A stretch of DNA of 64,000 nt from Corynebacterium hansenii (GTDB lineage Bacteria; Actinomycetota; Actinomycetes; Mycobacteriales; Mycobacteriaceae). The notes below the pieces were generated by a model that was not told the DNA's origin, ran no database searches, and saw only the letters and a list, made by a program, of their open reading frames with translations. The stretch spans positions 2,418,001 to 2,482,000 of the forward strand of contig NZ_CP047211.1 of NCBI RefSeq assembly GCF_030408795.1, read 5' to 3'. Shown here in pieces: positions 23,756 through 32,620 of this stretch (position 1 is the stretch's first letter; every line of letters begins with the position of its first letter). The position numbers were made by a program, and so were the translations under genes.

Positions 23756-25579
23756 ATGACCACCGACACCGGCGACAAGGCCCGGGGCCGAAGGCGGGGA
23801 GGAACCGCCACAGCCGAAGGGAGCGCCCGCCCGGCGGACGCCGACGGCGGGAAGAACGGCAACGGAAACGGCGGGAACGGCCGCAACGGGGACAAGCCGA
23901 AGGGCTTCCTGGCCACGCTGGAGAGGGTCGGCAATGCGCTGCCGAACCCGTTCTGGCTGTTCGTGATCCTGGCGGGCGTGGTCATCGTGTCGTCCTGGCT
24001 GGGCTCGATGGCCGGCATGTCCGCAAAGGACCCCGGCACCGGCGAGACCATCGAGGTCCAGAACCTCATGACCGCCGAGTACCTGCAGAAGATGGTCACC
24101 GACGCGGTCGACAACTTCGTCACCTTCGCGCCGGTGGGCCTCATCATCGTGTGCATGCTCGGCGTCGCGGTCGCCGAATACTCCGGTTTCATCGGCGCGG
24201 CGATCCGCGCCGCGGTGGCGAAGGTGTCGTCGCCGATGTGGCTGACGTTCGTCGTCGCCCTCGCCGGCGTCACCGGCTCGGTCGCCTCCGACGCCGTGTA
24301 CGTCATCCTCATCCCGCTGGGCGCGGCGGCGTTCCGCGCGGTCGGGCGCAATCCGATCGTCGGCGCGATGGTCGCGTTCGCGGCGTCGTCGGCGGGCTTC
24401 AACTCGTCGCTGGTGCTCAACATCACCGACGTGCTGCTGGCCGGCATCTCCACGTCGGCGGCGCAGATCGTCGACGGCGAGTACGTGGTGTCGCCGCTGG
24501 CCAACTACTTCTTCTCCATGTCCTCCGCGATCGTGCTGGCCGCCATCATCACGGCGGTGACCGAGCTGTTCATGGTCAAACATGCCCGCCGGACGTTCGA
24601 CGAGGGCGAGATCAACTACGAGGCCGCCGCGTTCACCAAGCCGGGCGACGCCGACGACGAAATGAGCGGCGACGACTCCGCCTCGGCCGCGAACGGCGGC
24701 GCGAACGGCGGCGGGAACGGCGGCGGCGCCAACGGTTCCGCGAACGGCGACGCCGGGGACGGGTCGTCGGAAAGCACGGGCGAAACCCGCTCCGAGGAGG
24801 AGCTGCGCGAGCACCTCGAGCTCGATCCGAAGGAGGTCAAGGCCCTGAAGGTCGCCGGCCTCGCGGCGCTGGCGACGATCGGCGCGTGGGCGGCGCTGCT
24901 GTTCATCCCGGGGTCGCCGCTGCGCGGTGAGGGCGACGGCATCCTCAATTCGCCGCTGCTGACCGACATCGTGGTGCCGATTGCGCTGCTGTTCGCGGTG
25001 GTGGGCATCGCGTACGGCCTGGTCATCGGATCGATCCGCAAGTCGGAGGACATCCCGAAGTTCATGGAGAAGGGCCTGGGCACCCTCACCGCGATGATGG
25101 TCCTGTTCTTCGCGGTCGCGCAGTTCACGTCGTACTTCTCGTGGTCGAACCTCGGCCAGTGGACGGCCATCCGCGGCGCCGAGCTGCTGACCCGCGCGGA
25201 TCTCCCGCCGCTGGTGCTCTTCGCGGCGCTTGTGCTGATGGTGGCGGCGCTGAACATGTTCATCACGTCGGGCTCGGCGCAGTGGGCGTTGATGGCGCCG
25301 GTGGTCGTGCCCATGCTCATGTACGTGGACATCGCCCCGGAGGTGTCGCAGATGCTGTTCCGAATCGGCGATTCGCCGACGAACATCATCACCCCGATGT
25401 CGCCGTACTTCGCGCTGGCGCTGACGTTCCTGCAGAAGTACTACAAGCGCGCGGGCGTCGGCACGCTGATGTCGCTGACGCTGCCGTACGCGATGGCGAT
25501 GCTGGTGGGCTGGTTCCTGTTCTTCGTGGTCTGGTACCTGGTGGGCATTCCGCTGGGCCCGGGCGTGCCGGTGCGTTAG
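23756..25579 (+). CDS. AbgT family transporter
   Basis: A 607-residue inner-membrane protein with AAGGAG before the ATG. After a 45-residue hydrophilic N-terminus rich in Gly and Asn, it shows family signatures: LPNPFWLFVIL at the first helix, the long NFVTFAPVGLIIVCMLG segment, ASDAVYVILIPL, SSAGFNSSL and, near the end, GDSPTNIITPMSPYFAL. AbgT proteins import p-aminobenzoyl-glutamate in E. coli or export sulfonamides (MtrF, YdaH). A cytosolic loop at about residues 295-345 is expanded with Asn-Gly repeats. A PabB-like gene lies 38 kb away, not linked. Substrate not predictable. Confidence 0.87.
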   Translation: MTTDTGDKARGRRRGGTATAEGSARPADADGGKNGNGNGGNGRNGDKPKGFLATLERVGNALPNPFWLFVILAGVVIVSSWLGSMAGMSAKDPGTGETIEVQNLMTAEYLQKMVTDAVDNFVTFAPVGLIIVCMLGVAVAEYSGFIGAAIRAAVAKVSSPMWLTFVVALAGVTGSVASDAVYVILIPLGAAAFRAVGRNPIVGAMVAFAASSAGFNSSLVLNITDVLLAGISTSAAQIVDGEYVVSPLANYFFSMSSAIVLAAIITAVTELFMVKHARRTFDEGEINYEAAAFTKPGDADDEMSGDDSASAANGGANGGGNGGGANGSANGDAGDGSSESTGETRSEEELREHLELDPKEVKALKVAGLAALATIGAWAALLFIPGSPLRGEGDGILNSPLLTDIVVPIALLFAVVGIAYGLVIGSIRKSEDIPKFMEKGLGTLTAMMVLFFAVAQFTSYFSWSNLGQWTAIRGAELLTRADLPPLVLFAALVLMVAALNMFITSGSAQWALMAPVVVPMLMYVDIAPEVSQMLFRIGDSPTNIITPMSPYFALALTFLQKYYKRAGVGTLMSLTLPYAMAMLVGWFLFFVVWYLVGIPLGPGVPVR

Positions 25580-25587
25580 CCGCGCCG

Positions 25588-25607
25588 GCCCCGCCGCCGG
25601 GGCTTTT
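25588..25607 (+). terminator. Rho-independent terminator of the AbgT gene
   Basis: GCCCCG (25588-25593) pairs with CGGGGC (25598-25603) and is followed by TTTT (25604-25607). The dispersed motif GCTTGACGACG starts 2 nt further on (25609-25619). Confidence 0.75.
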
Positions 25608-25621
25608 CGCTTGACGACGGG

Positions 25622-25658
25622 CCGGCCCGCTCCAGTTCATGGTGCGGGCCGGTTTTTT
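25622..25658 (+). terminator. Second tandem terminator
   Basis: CCGGCCCGC (25622-25630) pairs with GCGGGCCGG (25644-25652), followed by TTTTTT (25653-25658). It insulates the metal-transport operon from AbgT transcription. Confidence 0.8.
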
Positions 25659-25831
25659 CGTGCGCGGATCCGCCGGGGTCGGGGGGCGCGGGAGACGGTG
25701 CGCCGGGGCGGTGCGCAAGGGTGGTGCGACGCCGCTGCACACTTGCTCCCGAACCTGCTCCGGCACAGCTCCCACACCCGCTCCGCCGCAGCTCCGCGAG
25801 ATTTTCCCCATACCCCGGAGACACCCCTATC

Positions 25832-25860
25832 TTAAAGTGTTCGTCACGCCTAAGTTAGAT
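25832..25860 (+). promoter_or_regulatory. Promoter and possible metalloregulator site of the metal ABC operon
   Basis: TTAAAG (25832-25837), a 17-bp spacer and TTAGAT (25855-25860) make a credible promoter 44 bp before the GTG at 25904. The stretch contains an imperfect dyad, CTTAnnGTG and CACnnnTAAG, that could bind the DtxR/MntR-family regulator encoded at 29517-30359. The operator call is inference. Confidence 0.4.
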
Positions 25861-25903
25861 TTATCGACATGACTCACACCCACAACGATGAGAGGGGTCG
25901 ATC

Positions 25904-26860
25904 GTGACCATCCGATCCACCGCCAAGAAGGCAGTCGGCGTCCTCGCCGCGGCCGCACTGCTGCTCACGGGCTGCTCCCCCGCCGAATCCGGCGATTCCG
26001 CCAAGGGCGGCGGCGAGCCGCTCAAGGTCTACGCGACCACCGGCTACCTCGCCGACGCGGTCGCCAACATCGCCCCGGACGCCAAGGTCACCACGATGGT
26101 CGGCCCCGGCGGCGACCCGCACACCTACCAGCCGTCGACGAAGGACATCGAGAACATCAACTCGTCCGACGTCGTGCTGTGGAACGGCCTCCACCTCGAG
26201 GCCCTCATGACCGATCAGCTGTCCTCGCTCGGCGACCGCCAGCTGGCGGTCGGTGACCAGCTGCCCGACCAGATGCTGCTCGACTGGCCCGAGAAGGACG
26301 ACGAGGGCAAGCCGCTGAAGGACCCGCACGTCTGGAACAGCCCCGAGGCATGGTCGAAGGTCGTCGGCCTGGTGGCCGACAAGCTCGCCGAGGCCAAGCC
26401 CGACAAGGCCGACGAGTACCGCGCCAACGCGAAGGAATACGCCGGCAAGATCGACGAGGCCGCCAAGGAGGCCCGCGAGAAGCTCTCCGGCATCCCCGAG
26501 CCGCGCATGCTCATCACCGGCCACGACGCGTTCAACTACTTCGGCAAGACCTTCGGCCTGGAGGTCCGCGCCACCGACTTCGTCTCCACCGACGCCAAGC
26601 TCAGCGCCGCCGAGCTGTCCGAGCTCGCGGACCTCATCGCCGAGAAGAAGGTCCCGGTGATCTTCCAGGACAACCAGGCCAACCCGCAGGCCATCACCAG
26701 CCTGAAGGAAGCCGTGCGCTCCCGCGGCTGGAACGTGGAGATCTCCACCGAGGAGCTCTACGCCGACTCCCTCGGCTCCGAACCCGGCGTCGACACCTAC
26801 CTGGGCGTGTTCAAGCACAACGCCGAGGCCGTGGCGAAGGCGCTCGGAAAGGAGGCCTGA
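25904..26860 (+). CDS. Metal-binding lipoprotein of a Mn/Zn ABC importer (TroA/ZnuA family)
   Basis: A 318-residue lipoprotein: signal peptide with lipobox LLTGC and lipidated Cys24. Metal-ligand positions are visible: His73 in GGDPHTYQPS, a second His in DPHVWNSPE, His in ITGHDAFNYFG, and an Asp in IFQDNQANPQ. The third ligand is His, as in TroA and ZnuA, rather than Glu as in pneumococcal PsaA. GTG start with GAGAGGGG upstream. It delivers Mn(II) or Zn(II) to the permeases encoded next; its TGA overlaps the start of the ATPase gene. Confidence 0.9.
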   Translation: MTIRSTAKKAVGVLAAAALLLTGCSPAESGDSAKGGGEPLKVYATTGYLADAVANIAPDAKVTTMVGPGGDPHTYQPSTKDIENINSSDVVLWNGLHLEALMTDQLSSLGDRQLAVGDQLPDQMLLDWPEKDDEGKPLKDPHVWNSPEAWSKVVGLVADKLAEAKPDKADEYRANAKEYAGKIDEAAKEAREKLSGIPEPRMLITGHDAFNYFGKTFGLEVRATDFVSTDAKLSAAELSELADLIAEKKVPVIFQDNQANPQAITSLKEAVRSRGWNVEISTEELYADSLGSEPGVDTYLGVFKHNAEAVAKALGKEA

Positions 26861-27588
26861 TGGCGACCCCGGCATGCGAGGCCGTCGGCCTCAGCGTCGC
26901 CTACGACTCCGCGCCGGTGCTGCGCAACGCCGACGTCGCCGTGCCCGCCGGGGTGGTGATGGGCGTCGTCGGCCCCAACGGGGCCGGCAAGTCCACGCTG
27001 TTGAAGGCCATGCTCGGGCTCATCCCGCCGTTGACCGGCAGCGCCCGGTTCTTCGGCGAGCCCCTGAATCGCGTGCGCGGCCGGGTCGCCTACGTGCCGC
27101 AGTCCACCAGCGTCGACTGGGACTTCCCCGCACGGGTGAAGGACGTCGTGCTCATGGGCACCTACGGCGGTCTCGGGTGGTTCCGCCGCCCCGGCGCGGC
27201 CGAACGCGCCCGCGCCGCCGCGGCCATGGAGAACACCGGAGTCACCGAACTGGCCGACCGCCAGATCGGGGAGCTGTCCGGCGGCCAGCGCCAGCGCGTG
27301 TTCCTCGCGCGGGCGCTGGCGCAGGACGCCGACCTGTTCTTCATGGACGAGCCCTTCCAGGGCGTCGACGCGAAAAGCGCGCGGGCCATCGTCGAGGTCC
27401 TCCATCGCCTGCGCGAGGAAGGCAAGACCGTGGTCATGGTCCACCACGACCTGGCCACCGTGTCCGAGTTCTGCGATTACGTCACGCTGCTCAACCGCCG
27501 CGTCGTCGCGTCCGGGCCGGTCGGCGAAACCTTCACCCGCGAGAAGATCGCGGAAACGTACGACCTCGCCGCGGGGGTTCCCCGATGA
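26860..27588 (+). CDS. ATPase of the Mn/Zn ABC importer
   Basis: A 242-residue nucleotide-binding subunit: Walker A GPNGAGKST, Q-loop VPQSTSVDW typical of the MntB/TroB group, signature LSGGQRQR, Walker B LFFMDEPFQGVD and the switch His in MVHHDLATV. The ATG overlaps the binding-protein TGA and its own TGA overlaps the first permease. Confidence 0.92.
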   Translation: MATPACEAVGLSVAYDSAPVLRNADVAVPAGVVMGVVGPNGAGKSTLLKAMLGLIPPLTGSARFFGEPLNRVRGRVAYVPQSTSVDWDFPARVKDVVLMGTYGGLGWFRRPGAAERARAAAAMENTGVTELADRQIGELSGGQRQRVFLARALAQDADLFFMDEPFQGVDAKSARAIVEVLHRLREEGKTVVMVHHDLATVSEFCDYVTLLNRRVVASGPVGETFTREKIAETYDLAAGVPR

Positions 27589-28667
27589 CCCTCGCGGACT
27601 TCTTCGCCGACCACACCTACCGGATGGTCTTCTTCGGCACCGGGCTGATCGGGCTCGTCGCCGGCGCACTGGGATCCTTCGCGTACCTGCGCAAGCAGTC
27701 CCTGGTCAGCGACGTCGTCTCGCACTCGGCACTGCCGGGCACCCTGGTCGCGTTCCTGATCGCCGGGGCGATCCCCGGTCTGGGCGGGCGCAACATGGCC
27801 GCCCTGATCATCGGGGCGATCGTCGCCGGCGCGCTGGCCGCCTGGTACTCCAACGCCGTGGCGGCGACGTCGAAGATCCGCATCGACACCGCGATGGCGG
27901 TGACGCTCACGGTCTTCTTCGGCGCGGGCATGGTGCTCATGCGCGTGATCACCAACCGCCCCTTCCCCGACAAGGGCGGCATCCAGGATTACCTCTTCGG
28001 CAACGCCTCGGTGATCACGCGCGCCGACCTGGTCACGTCGCTGGCCGTCGGCGTCGTCGCGCTCGCCCCGATGCTGCTGCTGTGGAAGGAATTCCAGATC
28101 CGCACCTTCGACCCCGCCCACGCGACCTCGCTGGGCTTCCGGCCGGGGCTCATCGACGGCATCATGTTCACCTGCATCGTCGTGGCCACGGTCATCGGCG
28201 TGAAGGCGGTGGGCCTGGTGCTGATGGTGGCTTTCGTGGTCACTCCCCCGGCCGCCGCGCGCCAGTGGACGCGGAGCTTGCCGACGATGGTCGGCCTCTC
28301 CGCCGCCATCGGCGCCGTGGGCAGCGGCGTGGGCGCCTACCTGTCCATCGCCCTCGGGAAGATCCCCACGGGGCCGCTGATCGTGATCACGCTGTTCGTC
28401 ATCTTCCTGGTGTCGATGCTCTTCGCGCCGCGCCGGAGCGTCGTCACGCAGGCCATCGCGCGCGTGCGCGGCCGGGCCGACCTGGCCCGGGAACTGCGCG
28501 CGCAGGCCCCGGCCCGCGCCGGAGCCGGGCTCGATGCCCTCACCGGCACCGGCAATGGCGCCGTAAATGGGGCCGCCAACGGCGTGGTCAATGGCACCGG
28601 CAACGGCGCCGGCAATGGGGCAGTCAATGGCACCGTCAACGGATCGCGGCGGGAGGTGGCGCGATGA
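27585..28667 (+). CDS. Permease 1 of the Mn/Zn ABC importer
   Basis: A 360-residue ABC-3 type permease with about eight helices, containing SDVVSHSALPG and the EAA-like GFRPGLIDG. The last about 30 residues are a string of Asn-Gly units (GNGAVNGAANG and so on), encoded by imperfect AATGGC repeats at about 28550-28645. This tail is absent from typical family members and looks like repeat expansion. Translationally coupled on both sides. Confidence 0.9.
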   Translation: MTLADFFADHTYRMVFFGTGLIGLVAGALGSFAYLRKQSLVSDVVSHSALPGTLVAFLIAGAIPGLGGRNMAALIIGAIVAGALAAWYSNAVAATSKIRIDTAMAVTLTVFFGAGMVLMRVITNRPFPDKGGIQDYLFGNASVITRADLVTSLAVGVVALAPMLLLWKEFQIRTFDPAHATSLGFRPGLIDGIMFTCIVVATVIGVKAVGLVLMVAFVVTPPAAARQWTRSLPTMVGLSAAIGAVGSGVGAYLSIALGKIPTGPLIVITLFVIFLVSMLFAPRRSVVTQAIARVRGRADLARELRAQAPARAGAGLDALTGTGNGAVNGAANGVVNGTGNGAGNGAVNGTVNGSRREVAR

Positions 28668-29533
28668 GCTTCCTCGCGGGAACCCTCCTGCTCGCCGTGG
28701 TCACGGCGCTCGCCTGCGCGCTGCCCGGCGTCTTCGTGGTGCTGCGGCGCGACTCGATGCTCGTCGACGCGATCGCGCATTCCGTGCTGCCGGGCATCGT
28801 GGTCGGGTACTTCTTCACCCGGAACCTCGATTCGCCGTGGCTGATCCTCGGCGCCGCCACCGCCGGGCTGATCGTCGTGCTGGGCAGCCAATGGCTCACC
28901 GACTCCGGCCTCATCGCCGGCGACGCACCGCAGGGCCTGGTGTTCCCGGCCCTGTTCAGCGGCGGCGTCATCCTGGTGACGCTCAACTTCGCCAACGTCC
29001 ACCTGGACACCCACGCCGTCCTCGTCGGCGACCTCAACCTCGCCGCGTTCCGCCACCTGACCATCGGCGGATCCTCGATCGGGCCGGCGTACCTCTACGT
29101 CATGCTCGCGGTGCTGGCGGTCAACGTCGCGTTCCTCGCGGCGTTCCGTCCGCAGCTGACGGCCACGACGTTCGACGGCCCCTTCGCCGCGAGCATCGGC
29201 ATCCCGGTCAAGGCCGTCAACACCGTGTTCATGTTCCTGGTGTCGGTGACCGTCACCGCGGCGTTCAACGCGGCGGGGGCGATCCTGGTGATCGCGCTCG
29301 TGGTGGTGCCGGCGGCGACGGCGCACCTGCTGACCAGCCGCCTGAGCACCATGTTCGCGGTCACCGCCGCGGTCGCGGTGGGCGGCGGCATCGCGGGATT
29401 CTGGGGCGCGTACGTGCTCCACGCCGCGACCAGCGCCGCGATGTCGGTCTGCTACGGCTCGATTTTCATCGCCGCGCACCTGTACACGCGGGCGCGCTCG
29501 CGACGGGCGCGGGCGCTCAGCCGCACGGCGTGA
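28664..29533 (+). CDS. Permease 2 of the Mn/Zn ABC importer
   Basis: A 289-residue second ABC-3 family permease (VDAIAHSVLPGIVVGY in the first third, FGASIGIPVKAVN-like FAASIGIPVKAVN later), with nine hydrophobic segments. Two different permeases next to one ATPase and one binding protein is the TroABCD/MntABCD layout. Its end overlaps the convergent regulator gene by 17 bp. Confidence 0.9.
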   Translation: MSFLAGTLLLAVVTALACALPGVFVVLRRDSMLVDAIAHSVLPGIVVGYFFTRNLDSPWLILGAATAGLIVVLGSQWLTDSGLIAGDAPQGLVFPALFSGGVILVTLNFANVHLDTHAVLVGDLNLAAFRHLTIGGSSIGPAYLYVMLAVLAVNVAFLAAFRPQLTATTFDGPFAASIGIPVKAVNTVFMFLVSVTVTAAFNAAGAILVIALVVVPAATAHLLTSRLSTMFAVTAAVAVGGGIAGFWGAYVLHAATSAAMSVCYGSIFIAAHLYTRARSRRARALSRTA

Positions 29534-30359
29534 CCCAGATGGCGTCGGTGGCGGTGCGGCCCAACGGCAGAGAGCCGGCGGGGGCCGCGCCGCCACCGGC
29601 GCCTTCGACGTCCCCTGCCCCGTAACCCTCTCCGGCCCCGTAGCCTTCGCCGTCTCCGCCGTCGATCACGGCGACCTCAACGGAATCCGAGAACGGCGCC
29701 CCGGGCCGCAGCTCCAGGTCCACGCCGACGCCGATGCCGTGGCCGGCGAAGAACTGCAGCAGCTCGGGGTCCTCGTCGGAGATGCGCTCGACCCGCACGC
29801 GGCACCCCGGCTCGATCCCGGTGAGCACCACGACCCCGGGCAGCGACGGCTCATCGCCCGCGCGCGGGATCGGGTCGCCGTGGGGGTCTCGGTCGGGGTG
29901 GCCGAGCCTGTCGTCGATGCGGTCGATCATGAACCCCGACACCGCGTGCTCGAGCGATTCCGCCTCGTCGTGGACCTGGTCCCAGCGGTAGCCGAGCATC
30001 TCCACGAGGAACGTCTCGATCAGCCGGTGCCGCCGCACCATCTCCAGCGCCAGGCGCCGGCCGTCCTCGGTCAGCGACACCGAGCCGTAGCGTTCGTAGT
30101 CGACGAGCCCCAGCCGCCCGAGTTTGCGCACGGCGTCGGAGGCCGTGGGCAGCTTCACCCCGACGCGCGCGGCCAGCGCGGTCGGCGAGACCGGTTCGTC
30201 GCTCCACTCCTGGAGCGTCCACATGGCCTTGAGGTAGTTCTGGAAATTCGGCGAAAGCTCGGACAATGCGGGCGAACCTGCGGCGGCGCGCGTCGCAAAG
30301 CCCTCGGCCGGGGCACCCGGCGCGGGCCGATTCTCCTGCTCGGACGCGGACTCTGGCAT
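29517..30359 (-). CDS. DtxR/MntR family metalloregulator
   Basis: A 280-residue protein: an N-terminal winged helix (PTALAARVGVKLPTASDAVRKLGRLGLV), a dimerisation/metal domain with HRLIETFL and HDEAESLEH, and a C-terminal SH3-like FeoA domain. At the position of DtxR Cys102 it has Glu (EAESLEH), matching MntR, so manganese is more likely than iron as co-repressor. The DtxR Met10 position is Asn, an unusual ligand. The C-terminus carries Gly/Glu/Tyr repeats (GEGYGAGEGYGAG) not normal for the family. Convergent with the ABC importer it probably controls. The start is taken as the first ATG; an unstructured N-terminal stretch of about 35 residues precedes the HTH domain. Confidence 0.85.
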   Translation of the reverse strand: MPESASEQENRPAPGAPAEGFATRAAAGSPALSELSPNFQNYLKAMWTLQEWSDEPVSPTALAARVGVKLPTASDAVRKLGRLGLVDYERYGSVSLTEDGRRLALEMVRRHRLIETFLVEMLGYRWDQVHDEAESLEHAVSGFMIDRIDDRLGHPDRDPHGDPIPRAGDEPSLPGVVVLTGIEPGCRVRVERISDEDPELLQFFAGHGIGVGVDLELRPGAPFSDSVEVAVIDGGDGEGYGAGEGYGAGDVEGAGGGAAPAGSLPLGRTATDAIWVTPCG

Positions 30360-30369
30360 GCCGGGAACG

Positions 30370-30792
30370 TTACCGCACCCCGTCGCCGCTGCCCGGCGGG
30401 TTCCTCCGCCCGAGCGTCAGAATGTGGATGCTCACTCCCGTGCCGATCACCGCGAACACCACCCACGGCCAGGTCTTTCCGATCAGCCACGCCGACACGC
30501 CGAGGCCCGTCCACAACAGCGCGAGCGTCTGCACCTTGTACGGCAGGCTCATCCGGCCGGAGTAGTACTGGTGCAGGTAGGCGCCGAAGACCCGGTGGCC
30601 CAGCAGATACGCCAGCAGCCGGTCCGAGGCCCTGGCGAAGCACAGCGCGGACAACAGCAGAAACGGCGTCGTCGGCAGCAGCGGCAGCACCGCACCGACC
30701 GCGCCGAGGACCAGGCTGGCCAGGCCCGCGCCGATGAGCCCCCAGCGCATCGCCCGCGACTTCACCGGCCGCGGGACGGGTTCAGCTGCCAT
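30370..30792 (-). CDS. DUF454 (YbaN-like) membrane protein
   Basis: A 140-residue protein with three to four helices: WGLIGAGLASLVLGAVGAVLPLLPTTPFLLL contains the PLLPTTPF motif characteristic of DUF454, followed by CFARAS and a C-terminal pair of helices. The ATG at 30792 overlaps the end of the TetR gene by 11 bp; the longer frame to 30894 reads through the TetR coding region and is not protein-like. Function unknown; the gene is cotranscribed with the TetR regulator and is a possible regulation target. Confidence 0.82.
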   Translation of the reverse strand: MAAEPVPRPVKSRAMRWGLIGAGLASLVLGAVGAVLPLLPTTPFLLLSALCFARASDRLLAYLLGHRVFGAYLHQYYSGRMSLPYKVQTLALLWTGLGVSAWLIGKTWPWVVFAVIGTGVSIHILTLGRRNPPGSGDGVR

Positions 30793-31369
30793 CGGAGACC
30801 ACGCCGCGGAGCATGCGGCGCAGGCCCTCGCGAATCTCGCCCTCGTCGGCCCGGCCGGAGGCGACCAGTTCCGCGCCGCGCTGGGCGGCGACATCGAGGA
30901 TGGGCAGCGCGGCGACGGCGACGGGACCGCCGGTCTCGCGCAGCAGCCCGTGCAGCGTCGGCACCAGCGCGTTGTGGGCCTCCTGCACCCGCGGATCCAT
31001 GAACGCCTCCGGGACCTGCTTGGCGGCGACCATCAGCTGGCCGTGGTCGCCTTTCGCGAACAGTCGGAACGTCTCGTCGACGTAGACCTCCAGGCGGGCC
31101 AGCGGGTCGTCGCCCGCGGCGTCCATCGCGTCGGCGATGCCGCCGGTCCAGTTCGGGATGATGTCCAGCAGCAGCTGGACCACCAGGTCCTTCCGCGACT
31201 TCACGTACAGGTACACGCTCGACCGCGCCAGGCCCATGGCCTCGGCGACCTCGGTGAGCGTGGGCACGTCGCCGCCGGATTCCCCGATCAGCCGCTCGGC
31301 GGCGTCGAGGAGCGCGCGGTGCTGCGCCGCCCGGTGCTCCACGACGGTGGGGCCGGTGATCTTCGGCAT
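30782..31369 (-). CDS. TetR family transcriptional regulator
   Basis: A 195-residue regulator starting MPKITGPTVV at 31369, where GAGGAG precedes the ATG; the longer frame to 31513 adds an Arg/Ala-rich, non-conserved stretch. The HTH is at about residues 35-56 (TLTEVAEAMGLARSSVYLYV). The C-terminal ligand domain is mostly helical with an aromatic/hydrophobic pocket (VYVDETFRLFAKG). It is divergent from an alpha/beta hydrolase gene (31593) across 223 bp and upstream of DUF454, so those are the likely targets. Confidence 0.87.
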   Translation of the reverse strand: MPKITGPTVVEHRAAQHRALLDAAERLIGESGGDVPTLTEVAEAMGLARSSVYLYVKSRKDLVVQLLLDIIPNWTGGIADAMDAAGDDPLARLEVYVDETFRLFAKGDHGQLMVAAKQVPEAFMDPRVQEAHNALVPTLHGLLRETGGPVAVAALPILDVAAQRGAELVASGRADEGEIREGLRRMLRGVVSDGS

Positions 31370-31592
31370 GGCGTCTCCTCTCGGCGGCGTCCCGCGGGCG
31401 CGTGCGCGTGCGCGGGGGCGGGCTCGTGCGCGGGTGGGCGCGGCGGGTTCCGCGGCGGGCGCGGCATGCCGTCGGCCTGCGGTTTTCCATCGCTTGACGA
31501 CGTCCCAACCCAAAACGTCACTATACCCCGCCGATTTGGCGCCGCGGACGCGATACGGCCCGAATGCCGCCGCGCGCGTACCCTCCGGTTAC

Positions 31593-32357
31593 ATGGCCAG
31601 CAAGAACGTCACCTTCACCGGATCCACCGGCGAAACCATCGCCGCAACCATCGATCTGCCCGACGGCGAACCCCGCGCATGGGCGTTGTTCGCGCACTGC
31701 TTCACCTGCAGCAGGAAGGTGCCCGGAGCGGCGCGGACGTGCCGGGCGCTCGCGAAACAGGGCATCGCGTGCCTGCGCTTCGACTTCACGGGACTGGGCG
31801 AATCCGGCGGGAACTTCGCCGACACGACCTTCCTGACCAACGTCGACGACCTCGTCGCCGCCTACGAGTTCATGGACGCCGAGTACACCGCGCCGTCGCT
31901 GCTGATGGGCCACTCGCTCGGCGGCGCGGCGGCGATCCTGGCTGGCCAGCGGATGCCCAAGGTCAAGGCGGTCGCCACCATCGGCGCCCCCTTCGATCCC
32001 GCGCACTCGATCTTCCATTTCGCCGACGCCATCGGCGAGATCGACGCCCACGGCACCCAGATGCTGTCCATCGCCGGCCGCGACATCCCGATCTCGCGCG
32101 AGTTCCTGGAGATCCTCGCCGACATCAACCCGGAGACGTACATCCACAAGCTGCGCAAGCCACTGCTGCTGCTCCACTCCCCGACCGACCAGACCGTCGG
32201 CATCGACAGCGCGCAGAAGATCTTCCTCGTCGCCCGGTACCCCAAGTCCCTGCTGAGCCTGGACAAGGCGGACCACCTCCTGGTCCGGCCGGGTGCCCCG
32301 CAGCGCGCCGCGGATCTGATCCGGACATGGGTCGAGCCCTACCTGCCGGAGGCGTGA
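31593..32357 (+). CDS. Alpha/beta hydrolase
   Basis: A 254-residue cytosolic hydrolase: HCFTCSRKVPGA after the oxyanion strand, FDFTGLGESGG, nucleophile elbow GHSLGG, a catalytic Asp in HSPTDQTVG and His in DKADHLLV. The pattern resembles the small osmotically inducible/OsmC-associated hydrolases (CFTCSK motif). A TACCCT -10-like box at 31579-31584 lies 8 nt before the ATG with no Shine-Dalgarno, suggesting leaderless expression. Divergent TetR neighbour. Substrate unknown. Confidence 0.85.
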   Translation: MASKNVTFTGSTGETIAATIDLPDGEPRAWALFAHCFTCSRKVPGAARTCRALAKQGIACLRFDFTGLGESGGNFADTTFLTNVDDLVAAYEFMDAEYTAPSLLMGHSLGGAAAILAGQRMPKVKAVATIGAPFDPAHSIFHFADAIGEIDAHGTQMLSIAGRDIPISREFLEILADINPETYIHKLRKPLLLLHSPTDQTVGIDSAQKIFLVARYPKSLLSLDKADHLLVRPGAPQRAADLIRTWVEPYLPEA

Positions 32358-32510
32358 GGACGAGCCCGCCGGAGGCATGAAAGGGAGTCTTCCGGAGACG
32401 TGGACCGAGCCCGCCGAAGGCGCGGAACGAGTCTGCCAGCGCCCGAGAAGGCGCCCGCAGGGCCTTCGGCGACGCCCCCTGCCCGCTGACCGGGGAGTTT
32501 CCGAATCAGG

Positions 32511-32543
32511 CGTGAAAACCCCGAAAAATTCATGGTTTTCACG
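32511..32543 (+). promoter_or_regulatory. Inverted repeat CGTGAAAACC / GGTTTTCACG upstream of the CAP-domain gene
   Basis: Perfect 10-bp arms (32511-32520 and 32534-32543) with a 13-bp AT-rich centre, 78 bp upstream of the ATG at 32621. A -10-like TATACT follows at about 32567-32572. It may be an operator or an attenuator stem; the former is favoured by the lack of a T run. Confidence 0.4.
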
Positions 32544-32620
32544 ACGCCCGCGATGATCGCGCACTTATACTGTGCCGCGCAGTTCATTCCAAAACCCTGC
32601 ACGTCCCGAAAGGTACACGT

